Shown here: in pieces, positions 18,346 to 28,547 of the stretch
Layout of the letters: each line of letters begins with the position of its first letter
Numbering within the stretch: position 1 is the first letter of the stretch
Origin: an uncultured Alphaproteobacteria bacterium
GTDB taxonomy: Bacteria > Pseudomonadota > Alphaproteobacteria > Rhodobacterales > Rhodobacteraceae
Reading direction: 5' to 3'
Assembly: GCA_929200255.1 (NCBI GenBank)
Contig: CAKMYZ010000002.1
Location: 1-64,000 of the forward strand
Length of the DNA: 64,000 nucleotides
The notes under the pieces: generated by a model
Databases searched by the model: none
What the model was told of the DNA's origin: nothing
Seen by the model: only the letters and a program-made list of their open reading frames with translations
Translations under genes and position numbers: made by a program

Positions 18346-18834
18346 TTATGCATCGGTGATGAAGAATGGTGTTTCAAACCAATGCTCTTGCAGATTCGGA
18401 CCCTCCCCGATCCGATCTACAACGGCGAATAACCCTGGCGCATGAAGCGGCGTCAGCACCCCGTGCCAAGTGCCACGCGCATAGTTCACACCCTGCCCCG
18501 CCGCCGTCAGAAATGCGCGTGGCCGACCGGGGCTTCCGTTTTCATCAAATGCCACGACCACAACAAACGGGTCAAAGCTCATGGGTAGGAAGGCCTGACT
18601 GCCTTCGGGGTGCCTTTCCACCATATCAAGCGTGATCGGGAACTGCCGAGGTTCGGCATTGAAAAGGCTGATGCCTGCGCGGCCATCCAGAATATCGATC
18701 TGTGCCCGGTCATGGTAGCGACCACAAAGCCCTTGATTGATGATCTTGTCGGGATCGCCCGCCACCTCAAGCACATCTCCAAAGGGCGCAAAGACCTCTT
18801 TGGTCAGCAGCTCAAGGTGCAAGAGCTGCGTCAT
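18346..18834 (-). CDS. allA: Ureidoglycolate lyase
   Basis: A 162-residue cupin-like enzyme that splits ureidoglycolate into glyoxylate and urea. Family signatures are FAPFGDVLE near the N-terminus, the central FLPMSFDPFVVVVA, and YARGTWHGVLTPL near residue 120. Its ATG overlaps the puuE-uraD stop by four bases (ATGA), so the two are translationally coupled. Confidence 0.93.
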   Translation of the reverse strand: MTQLLHLELLTKEVFAPFGDVLEVAGDPDKIINQGLCGRYHDRAQIDILDGRAGISLFNAEPRQFPITLDMVERHPEGSQAFLPMSFDPFVVVVAFDENGSPGRPRAFLTAAGQGVNYARGTWHGVLTPLHAPGLFAVVDRIGEGPNLQEHWFETPFFITDA

Positions 18835-20243
18835 TTTCCCAACTTCTCGATCAGGCGTAGTTCGGCGATGCGTTCCACCTGTCGGCAGGCCTCGGTGAAC
18901 TCTGTGGCGCGGTCATTGTCGATCCGCCGCTGGAACGCCGCCAGAATAGAGGCTTTGTCGTTGTCCTTCACCGCGATGATGAAGGGAAATCCGTGGCGTG
19001 CAACATACTGCGTGTTAAGCGCCTGAAACGTCTCGCGCTCTTCATCGGTTAAATGATCAAGACCTGCGCCCGCCTGCTCGGCTGTGCTTTCCGCTGTCAA
19101 CTTGCCCGCAGCAGCCAGTTTGCCCGCCAAATCGGGGTGCGCGTTCAAAACACCCAAGCATTGCTCATCCGAGGCAGAGCGGAACACACGAACAAGGGCG
19201 CTATGCACGCCCTGCGCCGTATCGTGGGTCGGCCCAAGTTCCAACGCATGTGCCCCTTCGGCAATCCAGGGGCTGTGCTCGAAGACACCACCGAATGTCC
19301 CGACAAATGCCTTGCGGTCCATTTCAGACGGGGCAGTTTGCGCCACGGGCGGGTGCTCTTGCATCCAATGCTCTGCAATTTCCAGACGGGTCGCGAACCA
19401 GACACCGTCATGCGACGTCATATAGTCTATGACGCGCGCCAAAGCCGCAGCGCGCCCCGGGCGGCCCATCAAACGGCAGTGCAGACCAATGGACAGCATC
19501 TTGGGGGCGCCTGTAGCACCTTCGGCATAAAGCATATCGAAGCTGTCACGCAGGTAGCTTTCAAACTGGTCGCCATTGGTAAAGCCCGCCTGAATGGCAA
19601 ACCGCATGTCGTTGCAGTCCATCGTATAGGGTACAATCAACTGGTCTCTGCGACCAAAGCGCGCCCAATAGGGCAGATCATCAGCATAACTGTCCGCAAT
19701 ATAAGCAAATTGGCCCGTCTCAGCGGCCAAGCGAACGGTATTGTTGGAACACCGGCCCGTGTACCAGCCGCGCGGCGCGGCACCTGTCACCTCTGTGTGC
19801 AAACGTATGGCCTCGGCCATCTGCGCCCGCTCAACGTCTTCAGGCATATCCTTGTGTTCGATCCATTTCAGGCCGTGGCTGGCAATCTCCCAACCCGCCG
19901 CCTGCATGGCCGCCACCTGCTCTGGTGCGCGAGCCAGGGCCGTTGCCACGCCGTAAACCGTCACGGGTAAACCCGCCATCAAACGATGCAACCGCCAGAA
20001 CCCGGCGCGCGAGCCATATTCATAAAGGGATTCCATGTTGAAATGACGCTGGCCCGGCCAAGGTGCCGCGCCCGTAATCTCTGATAGAAACGCCTCAGAC
20101 GCAGGATCGCCATGTAGGATGTTGTTCTCACCACCCTCTTCGTAATTCAGCACGACCTGCACGGCGATTTTTGCCCCACCCGGCCAATTGGCAGCGGGCG
20201 GGTGGGCACCATATCCGGTCAAGTCGCGAGGGTAGCGAGTCAC
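18831..20243 (-). CDS. puuE-uraD: Fused allantoinase (PuuE type) and OHCU decarboxylase (UraD)
   Basis: A 470-residue fusion. Residues 1 to about 300 are a metal-independent PuuE-type allantoinase of the polysaccharide-deacetylase fold (LNYEEGGENN, ASHGLKWIEH, RGWYTGRCS, GLHCRLMGRPGR). Residues about 310-470 are UraD, which decarboxylates OHCU to (S)-allantoin, with FGGVFEHSPWIAE, NAHPDLAGK and GFPFIIAVK. UraD makes the substrate of PuuE, so the fusion joins consecutive steps. It is divergent from uraH. Confidence 0.94.
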   Translation of the reverse strand: MTRYPRDLTGYGAHPPAANWPGGAKIAVQVVLNYEEGGENNILHGDPASEAFLSEITGAAPWPGQRHFNMESLYEYGSRAGFWRLHRLMAGLPVTVYGVATALARAPEQVAAMQAAGWEIASHGLKWIEHKDMPEDVERAQMAEAIRLHTEVTGAAPRGWYTGRCSNNTVRLAAETGQFAYIADSYADDLPYWARFGRRDQLIVPYTMDCNDMRFAIQAGFTNGDQFESYLRDSFDMLYAEGATGAPKMLSIGLHCRLMGRPGRAAALARVIDYMTSHDGVWFATRLEIAEHWMQEHPPVAQTAPSEMDRKAFVGTFGGVFEHSPWIAEGAHALELGPTHDTAQGVHSALVRVFRSASDEQCLGVLNAHPDLAGKLAAAGKLTAESTAEQAGAGLDHLTDEERETFQALNTQYVARHGFPFIIAVKDNDKASILAAFQRRIDNDRATEFTEACRQVERIAELRLIEKLGK

Positions 20244-20391
20244 AAGATGGATTCCTTTGTCGTTAGCCTCCTATAAAGCAACGTAATCGGTTTCGTTTTC
20301 AAAAAAAAAATGAAAGAGTCTTTTGTTGCATAGCTTTGCGATTGCCACCCCTTTCTGGCACTAAGCGGGAAGCGAAAAAAGGAGCGGGCTG

Positions 20392-20745
20392 ATGGGCGGT
20401 TATCTGACAACACATGTGCTGGACACCGCGCGCGGTTGCCCGGCAGAAGGCCTCAAGATTGAGCTTTTTGCGATTGAGGGCGACAAGCGCACCTATCTCA
20501 AAACGCTCGTCACCAATGATGACGGCCGCACGGATGAGCAGATCCTGCCAGCGGACAAGTTCAGCACCGGCACTTATGAGTTGGTGTTTCACGCCGGGGC
20601 CTACCTTGATGCGATTGACACCCCACCAGAGGACCCACGGTTCCTTGATATCATCCCGATCCGTTTTGGAATGTCCGAGGCGTCGCATTATCACGTCCCA
20701 CTGCTCCTGTCGCCCTTTGGGTATGCGACCTATCGCGGATCCTGA
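20392..20745 (+). CDS. uraH: 5-hydroxyisourate hydrolase (transthyretin-like)
   Basis: A 117-residue enzyme converting the urate oxidase product 5-hydroxyisourate to OHCU. It has the HVLDTARG N-terminal motif, DGRTDEQ in the centre, HYHVPLLLSPFGY and the diagnostic C-terminal YRGS. The ATG follows AAAAGGAGCG. Its last 16 bases overlap the convergent LysR gene. Confidence 0.95.
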   Translation: MGGYLTTHVLDTARGCPAEGLKIELFAIEGDKRTYLKTLVTNDDGRTDEQILPADKFSTGTYELVFHAGAYLDAIDTPPEDPRFLDIIPIRFGMSEASHYHVPLLLSPFGYATYRGS

Positions 20746-21650
20746 TCGCCCCGCACGACCGCGCTGATCCGTTCGATGACAAAATCCATAAACAGGCGTG
20801 TCTTAGGGTCTTGCCGCCTGCGGTGCGTGAACAGGCATGCCATTTGAATGGGTGTTGGCGGTGTCTCAAGCGCAACCGGCACAAGGCGACCGGCTTTCAG
20901 GTGATCGGCCACTTCAAACACCGGCTTCATCGCAATGCCGTTTCCGCTGAGCGCCCAATCCGTCAGTACATCGCCATCGTCGGATTCGTAGCGCCCCTGC
21001 ACACGAAACTTCTGTTGTCCCTCGGCCGTCATCAATGGCCATTGAAACTCTGACGCGCCGGGAAACCGCAGGTTCAGGCATTCATGATCGCCGGCAATCA
21101 GATCAGCACCCGATGCAGGGTTGCCGTGTGTTTCGACATAAGAGGGCGACGCGCAAAGGACACGTTCCACATCGGCGATCTTGCGGATGCGCAAATTGCT
21201 GTCCTCGGGCTCTCCGAGAAAAAACGCCAGATCAAGACCTTCAGTGGTCAGGTCGAACTTGCGGTCAGTCAGGCGCAGGCGCAGCGTGATCTCGGGGTAA
21301 AGCGCCAGAAAGTCCGGCACATGCGGCGCAATCAAACGCCGCCCGACACCCAGAGGGGCCGCAACATAAAGCGCACCTTTGGGGTTTTCCGTGATATTGG
21401 CCACTTGTGTTTCAGCATTGGCCACGCTTTCCAATATCTCGCAGGCACCGCCGTAAAAGGCGCGGCCCTGTTCCGTCGATGTGAGGCTGCGGGTCGTGCG
21501 CTGAAACAATCGCACGCTCAGGTGCCCCTCAAGCTGAGAGATGCGCGCCGAGGTTACGGCAGGCGAAATCCGCAAATCGCGCGCTGCGGCAGACATACTG
21601 CCCAGCTCATAGACACGGACAAAGGTACGGATATTGTCGAGGTAGGACAT
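20730..21650 (-). CDS. LysR family transcriptional regulator
   Basis: A 306-residue LysR protein. The N-terminal winged helix (about 1-60) reads FVRVYELGSMSAAAR and the rest is the periplasmic-binding-like effector domain. It sits between uraH and the divergent puuD, so it is a good candidate regulator of urate degradation; this is inferred from position only. The C-terminal 16 bases overlap uraH on the other strand. Confidence 0.9.
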   Translation of the reverse strand: MSYLDNIRTFVRVYELGSMSAAARDLRISPAVTSARISQLEGHLSVRLFQRTTRSLTSTEQGRAFYGGACEILESVANAETQVANITENPKGALYVAAPLGVGRRLIAPHVPDFLALYPEITLRLRLTDRKFDLTTEGLDLAFFLGEPEDSNLRIRKIADVERVLCASPSYVETHGNPASGADLIAGDHECLNLRFPGASEFQWPLMTAEGQQKFRVQGRYESDDGDVLTDWALSGNGIAMKPVFEVADHLKAGRLVPVALETPPTPIQMACLFTHRRRQDPKTRLFMDFVIERISAVVRGDQDPR

Positions 21651-21750
21651 TTGCTTGTTTTTTTTGATGCTGTTTGGCGTCTAGAAGCAATAGCAGAACA
21701 ATCCGCCCTCGCATAGGATGGGTGGCAACGACGCTAACCGGGGATACACC

Positions 21751-22986
21751 ATGTATGATCTTGCAATTTTATGGGATTGGGTCGCCTTTTCCGTCCGCTG
21801 GCTGCACGTCATTACAGCGATGGCTTGGATCGGGGCCTCATTCTACTTCATCGCGCTTGATCTGATGCTGAAACCTGCGCCGGACATGCCCGAAGGTGCA
21901 TCCGGCGAAGAATGGGAAGTTCACGGCGGCGGCTTCTATCACACCACCAAATACATGGTCGCCCCGGCCCAGATGCCCGAGCATCTGACATGGCACAAAT
22001 GGCAAAGCTATTGGACATGGCTCTCTGGTGCTGCGCTTTTGATGATCGTCTATTGGGTCGGTGGCGAACTGTACCTGCTGGATCCGACCAAGGCCGACCT
22101 TGCGCTTTGGCAAGGCATCCTGATCTCTGGCGGATCGCTGACGATCGGCTGGCTGCTTTATGATGCGATGTGCAAATCAAAGCTGAGCGCGCAGCCGACC
22201 GCGCTGATGCTCCTGCTGTTTGTAATCCTTGTTGCGATGTCTTGGGGCTACAACCAGATATTCACGGGCCGCGCAGCACTGCTGCACCTTGGTGCCTTCA
22301 CGGCGACGATCATGACCGCCAATGTGTTCTTTCAGATTATGCCAAACCAGCGGATTGTTGTCGCAGACCTCAAGGCGGGGCGCACGCCGGATGCCAAATA
22401 TGGCAAGATTGCCAAGGTGCGTTCGACCCATAACAACTACCTCACGCTGCCGGTCGTGTTCCTGATGTTGTCGAACCATTATCCGTTGGCCTTTGGCACG
22501 CAATATGCGTGGGTCATCGCCAGCCTGATCTTCCTCACTGGCGTCACGATCCGGCACTACTTCAACACCATGCACAAAACCGGCAAGGGGCCGCATTGGA
22601 CATGGGCTGTGACGGTGCTGCTGATGATCATCATCGCGTGGCTTTCAACCGTGCGCACCGGCGATACATGGCAAGACGCGGAAGCCCGTGCCTTAACCTC
22701 CTATGAACAGGAATTCGCATCCGCCGAAAGTTTTGATGACGCCTTCAATACCGTGATTAGCAATTGTTCGATGTGCCATGCGCGCGAACCCGTCTGGGGC
22801 GACATGCAATGGGCACCCAAGGGCGTATATCTTGAAACACCAGGTGATGTCGCACGACACGCAGAGGCGATTTACCTGCAAGCGGGTGTGAGCCACGCGA
22901 TGCCCCCACCCAACGCCGTGCAGATGGACCCAGAGGCACGTGCGATACTGGTGTCATGGGTGCGAGACGTCAGGAACGGCGGCTAG
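21751..22986 (+). CDS. puuD: Membrane-bound urate hydroxylase with C-terminal cytochrome c
   Basis: A 411-residue protein: an N-terminal membrane domain with about eight helices (WLHVITAMAWIGASFYFI onward) followed by a periplasmic cytochrome c domain with the haem site CSMCH at residues 339-343 and a distal Met in SHAMPPPN. PuuD oxidises urate to 5-hydroxyisourate and passes electrons to the respiratory chain rather than to oxygen. The start at 21751 opens directly into the conserved N-terminus. Confidence 0.94.
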   Translation: MYDLAILWDWVAFSVRWLHVITAMAWIGASFYFIALDLMLKPAPDMPEGASGEEWEVHGGGFYHTTKYMVAPAQMPEHLTWHKWQSYWTWLSGAALLMIVYWVGGELYLLDPTKADLALWQGILISGGSLTIGWLLYDAMCKSKLSAQPTALMLLLFVILVAMSWGYNQIFTGRAALLHLGAFTATIMTANVFFQIMPNQRIVVADLKAGRTPDAKYGKIAKVRSTHNNYLTLPVVFLMLSNHYPLAFGTQYAWVIASLIFLTGVTIRHYFNTMHKTGKGPHWTWAVTVLLMIIIAWLSTVRTGDTWQDAEARALTSYEQEFASAESFDDAFNTVISNCSMCHAREPVWGDMQWAPKGVYLETPGDVARHAEAIYLQAGVSHAMPPPNAVQMDPEARAILVSWVRDVRNGG

Positions 22987-23006
22987 GGTCGGGATCCTAG
23001 GGTTCA

Positions 23007-23040
23007 TACCCGCGTTCAAGCAGATCGTTGAGCGCGGGTA
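23007..23040 (+). terminator. Hairpin after puuD
   Basis: TACCCGCG and CGCGGGTA, extended by TCAA/TTGA, form a long stem about 20 bases after the puuD stop. It lacks a clear T-run, so its role as terminator is probable only. Confidence 0.5.
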
Positions 23041-23052
23041 TCACAATCGACG

Positions 23053-23084
23053 AAAAAAGAGCGCCACGGTTTGCCGTGGCGCTC
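23053..23084 (-). terminator. Rho-independent terminator of the 5'-nucleotidase gene
   Basis: GAGCGCCACGG and CCGTGGCGCTC form a perfect 11-bp stem around a four-base loop. On the minus strand it is followed by six T residues, 22 bases after the nucleotidase stop. Confidence 0.88.
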
Positions 23085-23106
23085 ACTTCAGACCAATCGC
23101 TTGGCC

Positions 23107-24669
23107 CTATTTCATCGTGATGCGACCGTCAGTGTAGGGCTGGTATGGGCCCTGTGCTGCGAGGAATTCAGCAGTCACATCGGCCAGGTCAGGGCCGTAG
23201 TCATAGGCGTTTGCGGCATCTTCAAACATGCCGTACCCGTCACCACCGTTGCGCACGTAGTTGTTCGAGACCACACCATAGACCGCCGCCAGGTCAATTG
23301 CTGCCCCACCGACCAACACATCAGACACGCGCGATCCGGCCGGTGCCGACGCATCCACGCTAAAGGACATGCCCGCCACTTGCGGGAAACGGCCTGCCCC
23401 GTCCTCGATCTGACCCACACCGTTTTCAAGGGCCGCGACAATCGTCTCACCGGTCACTTCAAAGGTTGAAAGCGTGTTCTGGAACGGTAGCACCGTCAGC
23501 ACCTCGCCCATCGTCACTTCACCTGCGTCGATAGACGCACGCAGACCACCCCCGTTCTGAATGGCGATCTGGATGCCCTGATCTGCCACACGGTCCAGCA
23601 TTGCATCCGCAACGAGGTTGCCCATGGCACACTCCATCGCGCGGCATACAGACCGATCACCTTCGATCACATCAGAGGCTTCCGCGACGACGCGCGTTTT
23701 CATCTCTTCAATTGGGCCCGCCAATTCCGCAACGCGGGCGACCACGGCTGCATCTTCCGCCACACTCGCATCCAACAGGATCGTATCCCCGGTGGCAGAG
23801 GTGACATTGCCCGCATCGTCAAATACCAACGTCAGCAGACCCACATATTTGGAATAAGCATAAGCTTGCACAACCGGCACATCACCAACCATGGTTGGAT
23901 AGGCCATCGCCCCTTCCTCGGTGTTCGAAAACAGCGTGTGCGAATGGCCACCAATGACGGCATCAATCCCCGCAACGGCCTCGGCAATGGCCATGTCCAT
24001 GGTGACACCGACGTGATTGAGCGCGATGATCTTGGTCACCCCTTCCGCTTGCAATGCTGCAACGTCAGCGCTGAGGCTTTCGATTTCATCAGTGAAAATG
24101 ACGGCGTCCGAAGGGCTTGACGTCTCAACCGTATCCGCCGCGAGTGCAGATACGATACCAATGCGCTCGCCACCAACCTCAAGCACTATGTGGTTTTCTA
24201 CCTGACCGGCCAGCACGTTGGAGCTGGACACATCGATATTGCCTGACACAATCGGGAAGCTGACAGCGTCAGTTAGCTTGCGCAGGCCTTCGTCACCATC
24301 ATCAAACTCATGGTTGCCCACGGCCATCGCGTCAAAACCAATCAGTTCTGCGAACTCTGCCTCAACATCGCCTTTGTAGGTCGTGTACATCAGGCTGCCC
24401 TGATACTGGTCACCAGCGTCAAGCACGATCACGTTCTCACCAGCCAGGTCACTGCGTAACTCGCCGATCTTTGTCACGACGCGGGCAATACCGCCGAAAC
24501 ATTCACCCGCAGCGTTGTCTTCCGCATTGCAAGTCGAATCAAAGCGGTTGATCGGCTCAATCCGGCTGTGCAGATCGTTGATATGAATAATGTTAAGCGT
24601 GAAGTCGGCCTGTGCGGCACCGGTACAAAGCGCCAGCGCGCAGGTTGTCGTCAAAATGCGTGAAGTCAT
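23107..24669 (-). CDS. Secreted 5'-nucleotidase/UshA-like metallophosphoesterase
   Basis: A 520-residue exported enzyme. The start at 24669 opens a signal peptide ending about AAQA-DF. The N-terminal calcineurin-like domain has the dimetal motifs INDLHSR, DAGDQYQGS, GNHEFDDGD and GGHSH; the C-terminal 5'-nucleotidase domain has GNLVADAML, QNGGGLRASI and YVRNGGDGY. It likely dephosphorylates nucleotides or sugar-nucleotides in the periplasm. Cysteines near residues 45 and 55 and near 340 may form disulfides. It stands alone with its own terminator. Confidence 0.9.
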   Translation of the reverse strand: MTSRILTTTCALALCTGAAQADFTLNIIHINDLHSRIEPINRFDSTCNAEDNAAGECFGGIARVVTKIGELRSDLAGENVIVLDAGDQYQGSLMYTTYKGDVEAEFAELIGFDAMAVGNHEFDDGDEGLRKLTDAVSFPIVSGNIDVSSSNVLAGQVENHIVLEVGGERIGIVSALAADTVETSSPSDAVIFTDEIESLSADVAALQAEGVTKIIALNHVGVTMDMAIAEAVAGIDAVIGGHSHTLFSNTEEGAMAYPTMVGDVPVVQAYAYSKYVGLLTLVFDDAGNVTSATGDTILLDASVAEDAAVVARVAELAGPIEEMKTRVVAEASDVIEGDRSVCRAMECAMGNLVADAMLDRVADQGIQIAIQNGGGLRASIDAGEVTMGEVLTVLPFQNTLSTFEVTGETIVAALENGVGQIEDGAGRFPQVAGMSFSVDASAPAGSRVSDVLVGGAAIDLAAVYGVVSNNYVRNGGDGYGMFEDAANAYDYGPDLADVTAEFLAAQGPYQPYTDGRITMK

Positions 24670-24811
24670 TGGATCAAGTCCCCCAAGTTTGGAATGCCAC
24701 CAGCTTGGCGGCGGCACGCTGCAGAGTCAAACGGGGAAAGCCTGACGCTAGGTCACGCATCTTGTGATCGAAACGCTTGACCATCATTTGAGCAGCCGCC
24801 ATGAGGGGCGC

Positions 24812-25144
24812 ATGCTGATTTACAAGATTTTCCGGGCCGATGAATGGGCCATGTTGCAATCCGAAGGTGAAACCACGGGCGCACCAATTGATGTGACCGA
24901 TGGCTACATCCATTTCTCGACAGCGCAGACCGTGGCTGAGACCGCAGCCAAGTATTTTGCCGGGATCGACGGCCTTGTCTTGTTGGCGGTAGAGACCGAA
25001 GGGCTCACCCCGCTCAAGTGGGAACCAGCCCGCAAAGACGTTCTGTTTCCCCATCTTTATCGCAAGCTGACGATGCAGGATGTGCTTTGGGCCAAACCGC
25101 TGCCACGTGTTGATGGCATGCATCAGTTTCCGAACCTCGCATGA
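24812..25144 (+). CDS. DUF952 family protein
   Basis: A 110-residue protein beginning [12 protein letters not shown], with the family motif [10 protein letters not shown] and the C-terminal [11 protein letters not shown]952 proteins have a fold related to ADP-ribosyl-type domains, but no activity is established here. The stop overlaps the pyrD ATG (ATGA), so it is translationally coupled to pyrD. Confidence 0.85.
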   Translation: MLIYKIFRADEWAMLQSEGETTGAPIDVTDGYIHFSTAQTVAETAAKYFAGIDGLVLLAVETEGLTPLKWEPARKDVLFPHLYRKLTMQDVLWAKPLPRVDGMHQFPNLA

Positions 25145-26193
25145 AGGCGCTTGAACGCATTGGCATGACCGCGCTACGCTGGCTTGATCCAGAGGTCGGG
25201 CATGGTCTGGCGCTCAAGGCGTTGAACGCCGGGTTGGGGCCAAAGACCGGGCCAGTGACGTCGCCCCGGCTCAAAACCACCTTGGCGGGCCTGCAACTGC
25301 CCAACCCTGTCGGCCTGGCCGCCGGCTTTGACAAGAACGCCACAGCACTGCATGCGCTTGCCGCGACCGGTTTTGGCTTTCTGGAGGTCGGTGCAGCCAC
25401 GCCGCGCCCGCAGCCGGGAAACCCGAAACCACGCCTGTTTCGGCTGACGCAGGATCAAGCCGCGATCAATCGCTTTGGTTTCAACAATGACGGTATGGAG
25501 GCCATTGCCCACAGGCTCGCCCAGCGCCCAGCGGGGGCTGTAATGGGGCTGAACCTTGGAGCCAACAAAGACAGCGGCGACAAGGCCGCCGATTTTGCCA
25601 AAGTGCTGGCGCGTTGCGGCCCACAGGTGGATTTCGCGACGGTCAATGTATCATCTCCCAACACCGAAAAGCTACGCGATCTGCAAGGCAAAGCAGCACT
25701 CGCAGCATTGCTCGCAGGCGTGATGGAGGCCCGCGCAGCCCTTCAGCACCCCATCCCTGTTTTCCTCAAAATCGCACCTGATCTGACCGCAGACGAGATT
25801 GCCGAAGTGGCCGAGGTTGCCAACGCCTCCGGCGTTGATGCGATCATTGCGACCAATACGACACTTGACCGCGACGGGCTGCATGGGCCGCACAAGGGCG
25901 AAATGGGCGGTCTGTCCGGTCAGCCACTATTTGAAAAATCAACGCGCGTCCTTGCGCAGCTCGCCGGGCTGACTGCATTGCCGATCATCGGCGTTGGCGG
26001 CGTGGGCAGTGCAGCACAAGCCTATGAAAAGATCCGCTCAGGCGCGTCAGCGGTGCAGCTTTATACAGCGCTTGTCTACGGCGGGATTTCATTGGCCAGT
26101 GATATTGCCATGGACCTTGATGATCTGCTGGCCCGCGACGGCTTTGCCACAGTTGCCGATGCCGTAGGGTCAGGCCGCAGCGCCTGGACCTGA
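25141..26193 (+). CDS. pyrD: Dihydroorotate dehydrogenase (quinone), class 2
   Basis: A 350-residue membrane-associated flavoenzyme of pyrimidine synthesis. The N-terminal helix (about 1-30) that contacts quinone marks it as class 2. FMN-binding [10 protein letters not shown] lies near residue 60, catalytic Ser is in TVNVSSPNT, and [16 protein letters not shown] lies near 285. It overlaps the convergent MATE gene by 24 bases. Confidence 0.95.
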   Translation: MKALERIGMTALRWLDPEVGHGLALKALNAGLGPKTGPVTSPRLKTTLAGLQLPNPVGLAAGFDKNATALHALAATGFGFLEVGAATPRPQPGNPKPRLFRLTQDQAAINRFGFNNDGMEAIAHRLAQRPAGAVMGLNLGANKDSGDKAADFAKVLARCGPQVDFATVNVSSPNTEKLRDLQGKAALAALLAGVMEARAALQHPIPVFLKIAPDLTADEIAEVAEVANASGVDAIIATNTTLDRDGLHGPHKGEMGGLSGQPLFEKSTRVLAQLAGLTALPIIGVGGVGSAAQAYEKIRSGASAVQLYTALVYGGISLASDIAMDLDDLLARDGFATVADAVGSGRSAWT

Positions 26194-27513
26194 GGCAGGC
26201 CTGTCTGCCTCGGCCTCCAACGCCGGATACTTCCAGCCCAATGTGCCGCCGCGCACGACAAAGTTGAGCAGCAATGCCAACCAAAGCCCGTGGTTCTGAA
26301 AGAGTGCCATCAGTGGAATGACCGTCAGGAAATATACAACCGCCGACACGATCATCATGTTGCGCATGTCCCTGGTACGCGTGGCACCGATGAATATGCC
26401 ATCCAGCATCCATGCGGCCACGCCGACAATTGGGGCCGCGATCATGTAAGGCAGATAGACCCGCGCTGCCGCGCGCACCTCTGGGGCAGTGGTCATGATG
26501 TCGATGACCTTGGCACCAAAGACGGCAAAACTGATCGCGAGCATGGCGCAGACAATCGCCCCCCAAAGACTGCTGAGCATCGCCGAGCGCCGCAGCGCCA
26601 CCCGCGCTTTTGCCCCCAACGCCTGCCCCACCATCGCCTCGGCAGCAAAGGCAAAGCCATCCAATGCATAGGCTGTGACTTGCAGGAATTGCATGAGAAT
26701 TTGATTGGCCGCCAGTTGCACATCGCCGAAGTCCGCTGCAAAAAACAAGAAACTGACAAAGATCGCCTGCAACAGAACCGAACGGATCAGGATGTCGATG
26801 TTCACCACGGCCATGTGTTTCAGGCGTGCGATATCAAACACCCTCTCCACCGTCAGCCATGCCGGGCGCGCAAAAACGCTACGGCACATCCACAAGCCGA
26901 CAAGCAGGCCGCCCCATTCTGCAGCAAACGTGGCCCAGGCCACGCCAGTTACCCCCCAGCCCTGTATCAGGCCAAGGTAGTAGCTCAGCAGAATATTGGC
27001 CCCGTTCATGCCCACCTGAATGATCAGGACCGCGCGGGTACGCTCTTGTGCGATCAGCCAGCCGGTGATGCCATATAGGGCAATGGTCGCAGGTGCGGAC
27101 CAGATACGGATTTGCATATAATCGCGGGCAAGGTCTTCGACCTGCGCGCTTGCAGGTGAAATCCAGAACGCCCCGCGAAAGATCAGCACTTGCGCCGCGA
27201 TCATCACAACGCCGGCCGAAAGGCCGATCAGCAGTGCACGCGAAAACAGCGCATCAACCTCATCGCTGTCCCCTGCCCCGCTGGCCTGCGATGTCAGCCC
27301 CGTGGTGCCCATTCGCAAAAAGCCAAAGATCCAGTAGACGGATGACAGGATAATTGCACCGATACCAATGGCGCCAATCGGGGCCGCTTCGCCCAATTGC
27401 CCCACGACACCGGTATCGACGATGCCAAGGATCGGTACCGTGGCGTTGGATAGCACAATCGGCAGTGCAATCGCCAGCACACGTTTATGTGTCAGCCGTG
27501 CGGTGTCAGCCAT
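26170..27513 (-). CDS. MATE family efflux transporter (DinF-like)
   Basis: A 447-residue protein with about twelve membrane segments in two halves. Features are [24 protein letters not shown] in its first helices and the repeat in the second half around [18 protein letters not shown]. It would export cationic compounds with Na+ or H+. It shares eight bases with the upstream thioesterase gene on the same strand. Confidence 0.88.
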   Translation of the reverse strand: MADTARLTHKRVLAIALPIVLSNATVPILGIVDTGVVGQLGEAAPIGAIGIGAIILSSVYWIFGFLRMGTTGLTSQASGAGDSDEVDALFSRALLIGLSAGVVMIAAQVLIFRGAFWISPASAQVEDLARDYMQIRIWSAPATIALYGITGWLIAQERTRAVLIIQVGMNGANILLSYYLGLIQGWGVTGVAWATFAAEWGGLLVGLWMCRSVFARPAWLTVERVFDIARLKHMAVVNIDILIRSVLLQAIFVSFLFFAADFGDVQLAANQILMQFLQVTAYALDGFAFAAEAMVGQALGAKARVALRRSAMLSSLWGAIVCAMLAISFAVFGAKVIDIMTTAPEVRAAARVYLPYMIAAPIVGVAAWMLDGIFIGATRTRDMRNMMIVSAVVYFLTVIPLMALFQNHGLWLALLLNFVVRGGTLGWKYPALEAEADRPASGPGAAA

Positions 27514-28000
27514 CCCGCTGCGGCATCAGGAAATGCCCGGTGCCTTGCGCGAACAGACGGCTGCGATTGTCCTGCCATGCCTCAACATGGACCGAAGCAA
27601 AGCGCCGGCCAGAGCGGTTCACACGGGCGCGTGCATAGGCATCACGCGGCAGACCGGAGCGCAGATAATCGACAGTGAAGTCGATTGTCTTGGGAAACTG
27701 GATGCGGGGTGCATCGTCATTGAACTTGCCAGCTTCCATATCTTCCCAGACCATGGCCCAGCTGAGCTCGATAATGGCCGTGACCTCCAGAAAGGCGGCT
27801 GTCACGCCGCCATGAATGGCGGGCAGCATCGGATTTCCGATCAGCTTGTCGGCATAGGGCAGCACAGCAGTCAGCTCGTCACCACGACGGTCAATCTGAA
27901 TCCCCAGAAACTGGATATAGGGCACACCGGACACCAATGTCTGCAACGTGTCGTCGCGACGCTGTTTGACAACCTGGACCGGCTCTGGGCGGCGGCTCAT
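27506..28000 (-). CDS. PaaI-like hotdog thioesterase
   Basis: A 164-residue hotdog-fold protein with the [13 protein letters not shown] helix motif near residue 78, the catalytic region of PaaI/YbgC-type acyl-CoA thioesterases. It is coupled on both sides: its ATG overlaps the stop of the next thioesterase and its stop overlaps the MATE start. Substrate is unknown. Confidence 0.82.
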   Translation of the reverse strand: MSRRPEPVQVVKQRRDDTLQTLVSGVPYIQFLGIQIDRRGDELTAVLPYADKLIGNPMLPAIHGGVTAAFLEVTAIIELSWAMVWEDMEAGKFNDDAPRIQFPKTIDFTVDYLRSGLPRDAYARARVNRSGRRFASVHVEAWQDNRSRLFAQGTGHFLMPQRDG

Positions 28001-28437
28001 GACTTGCCCCTCTCGATTGTGAATGCGCCGGTGGCGGTGGCGACAGGGCGGCTTGGGTCCGCATCAACAGCCGTGGCGCGAATGAAGGCGACCGTGCGCG
28101 TGACGTGATAGCATTCAGCGGTGGCGGTGATGCGGTCACCTGGTGTCGCAGGGCGCATATAGTCGATACGCAGATCCAGCGTCGCCGTCGCAAGGGCAGC
28201 GGCAGGATGCGCCATCACAGCAGCCCCGGCGCAGGTGTCCATCAAGGCAGACACAGCGCCACCATGGATCACGCCGGTTTCCGGGTCACCCACAAGCCGG
28301 GCATCATAGTCCATACCAATGACCGCCTTGCCGTCATCCACTTCCGTCAGTTCCATCCCCAGCTCTTGCGCGTGTGGGATCGCCTCGATGAATTTGCGGG
28401 CCAGCAGATCGCGGCGCTTTTTTTGATCGTCGGACAT
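27997..28437 (-). CDS. PaaI-like hotdog thioesterase, second copy
   Basis: A 146-residue hotdog protein with [16 protein letters not shown] near residue 60; the Asp in this helix fits the catalytic residue of the family. It is the first gene of the thioesterase-thioesterase-MATE set, with four-base overlaps. The tandem pair may work as one heteromer, but that is inference. Confidence 0.84.
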   Translation of the reverse strand: MSDDQKKRRDLLARKFIEAIPHAQELGMELTEVDDGKAVIGMDYDARLVGDPETGVIHGGAVSALMDTCAGAAVMAHPAAALATATLDLRIDYMRPATPGDRITATAECYHVTRTVAFIRATAVDADPSRPVATATGAFTIERGKS

Positions 28438-28547
28438 GACGTCTCCTGATTGACCTGCATCCGCGATACATCTGTTTCCGTCAGTTGGCTAGACGCGCGG
28501 TTGCCCACTGCAATGCTAGTCGCTACGATTACTTGAGGGAGACGAAC

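Noticed and set aside
19053-19970. A 305-codon plus-strand frame opposite puuE-uraD
   Set aside because: Shadow of the fused enzyme; no motif.
26290-27078. A 262-codon plus-strand frame opposite the MATE gene
   Set aside because: Composition is that of a reverse-complement shadow, and the MATE protein is well supported.
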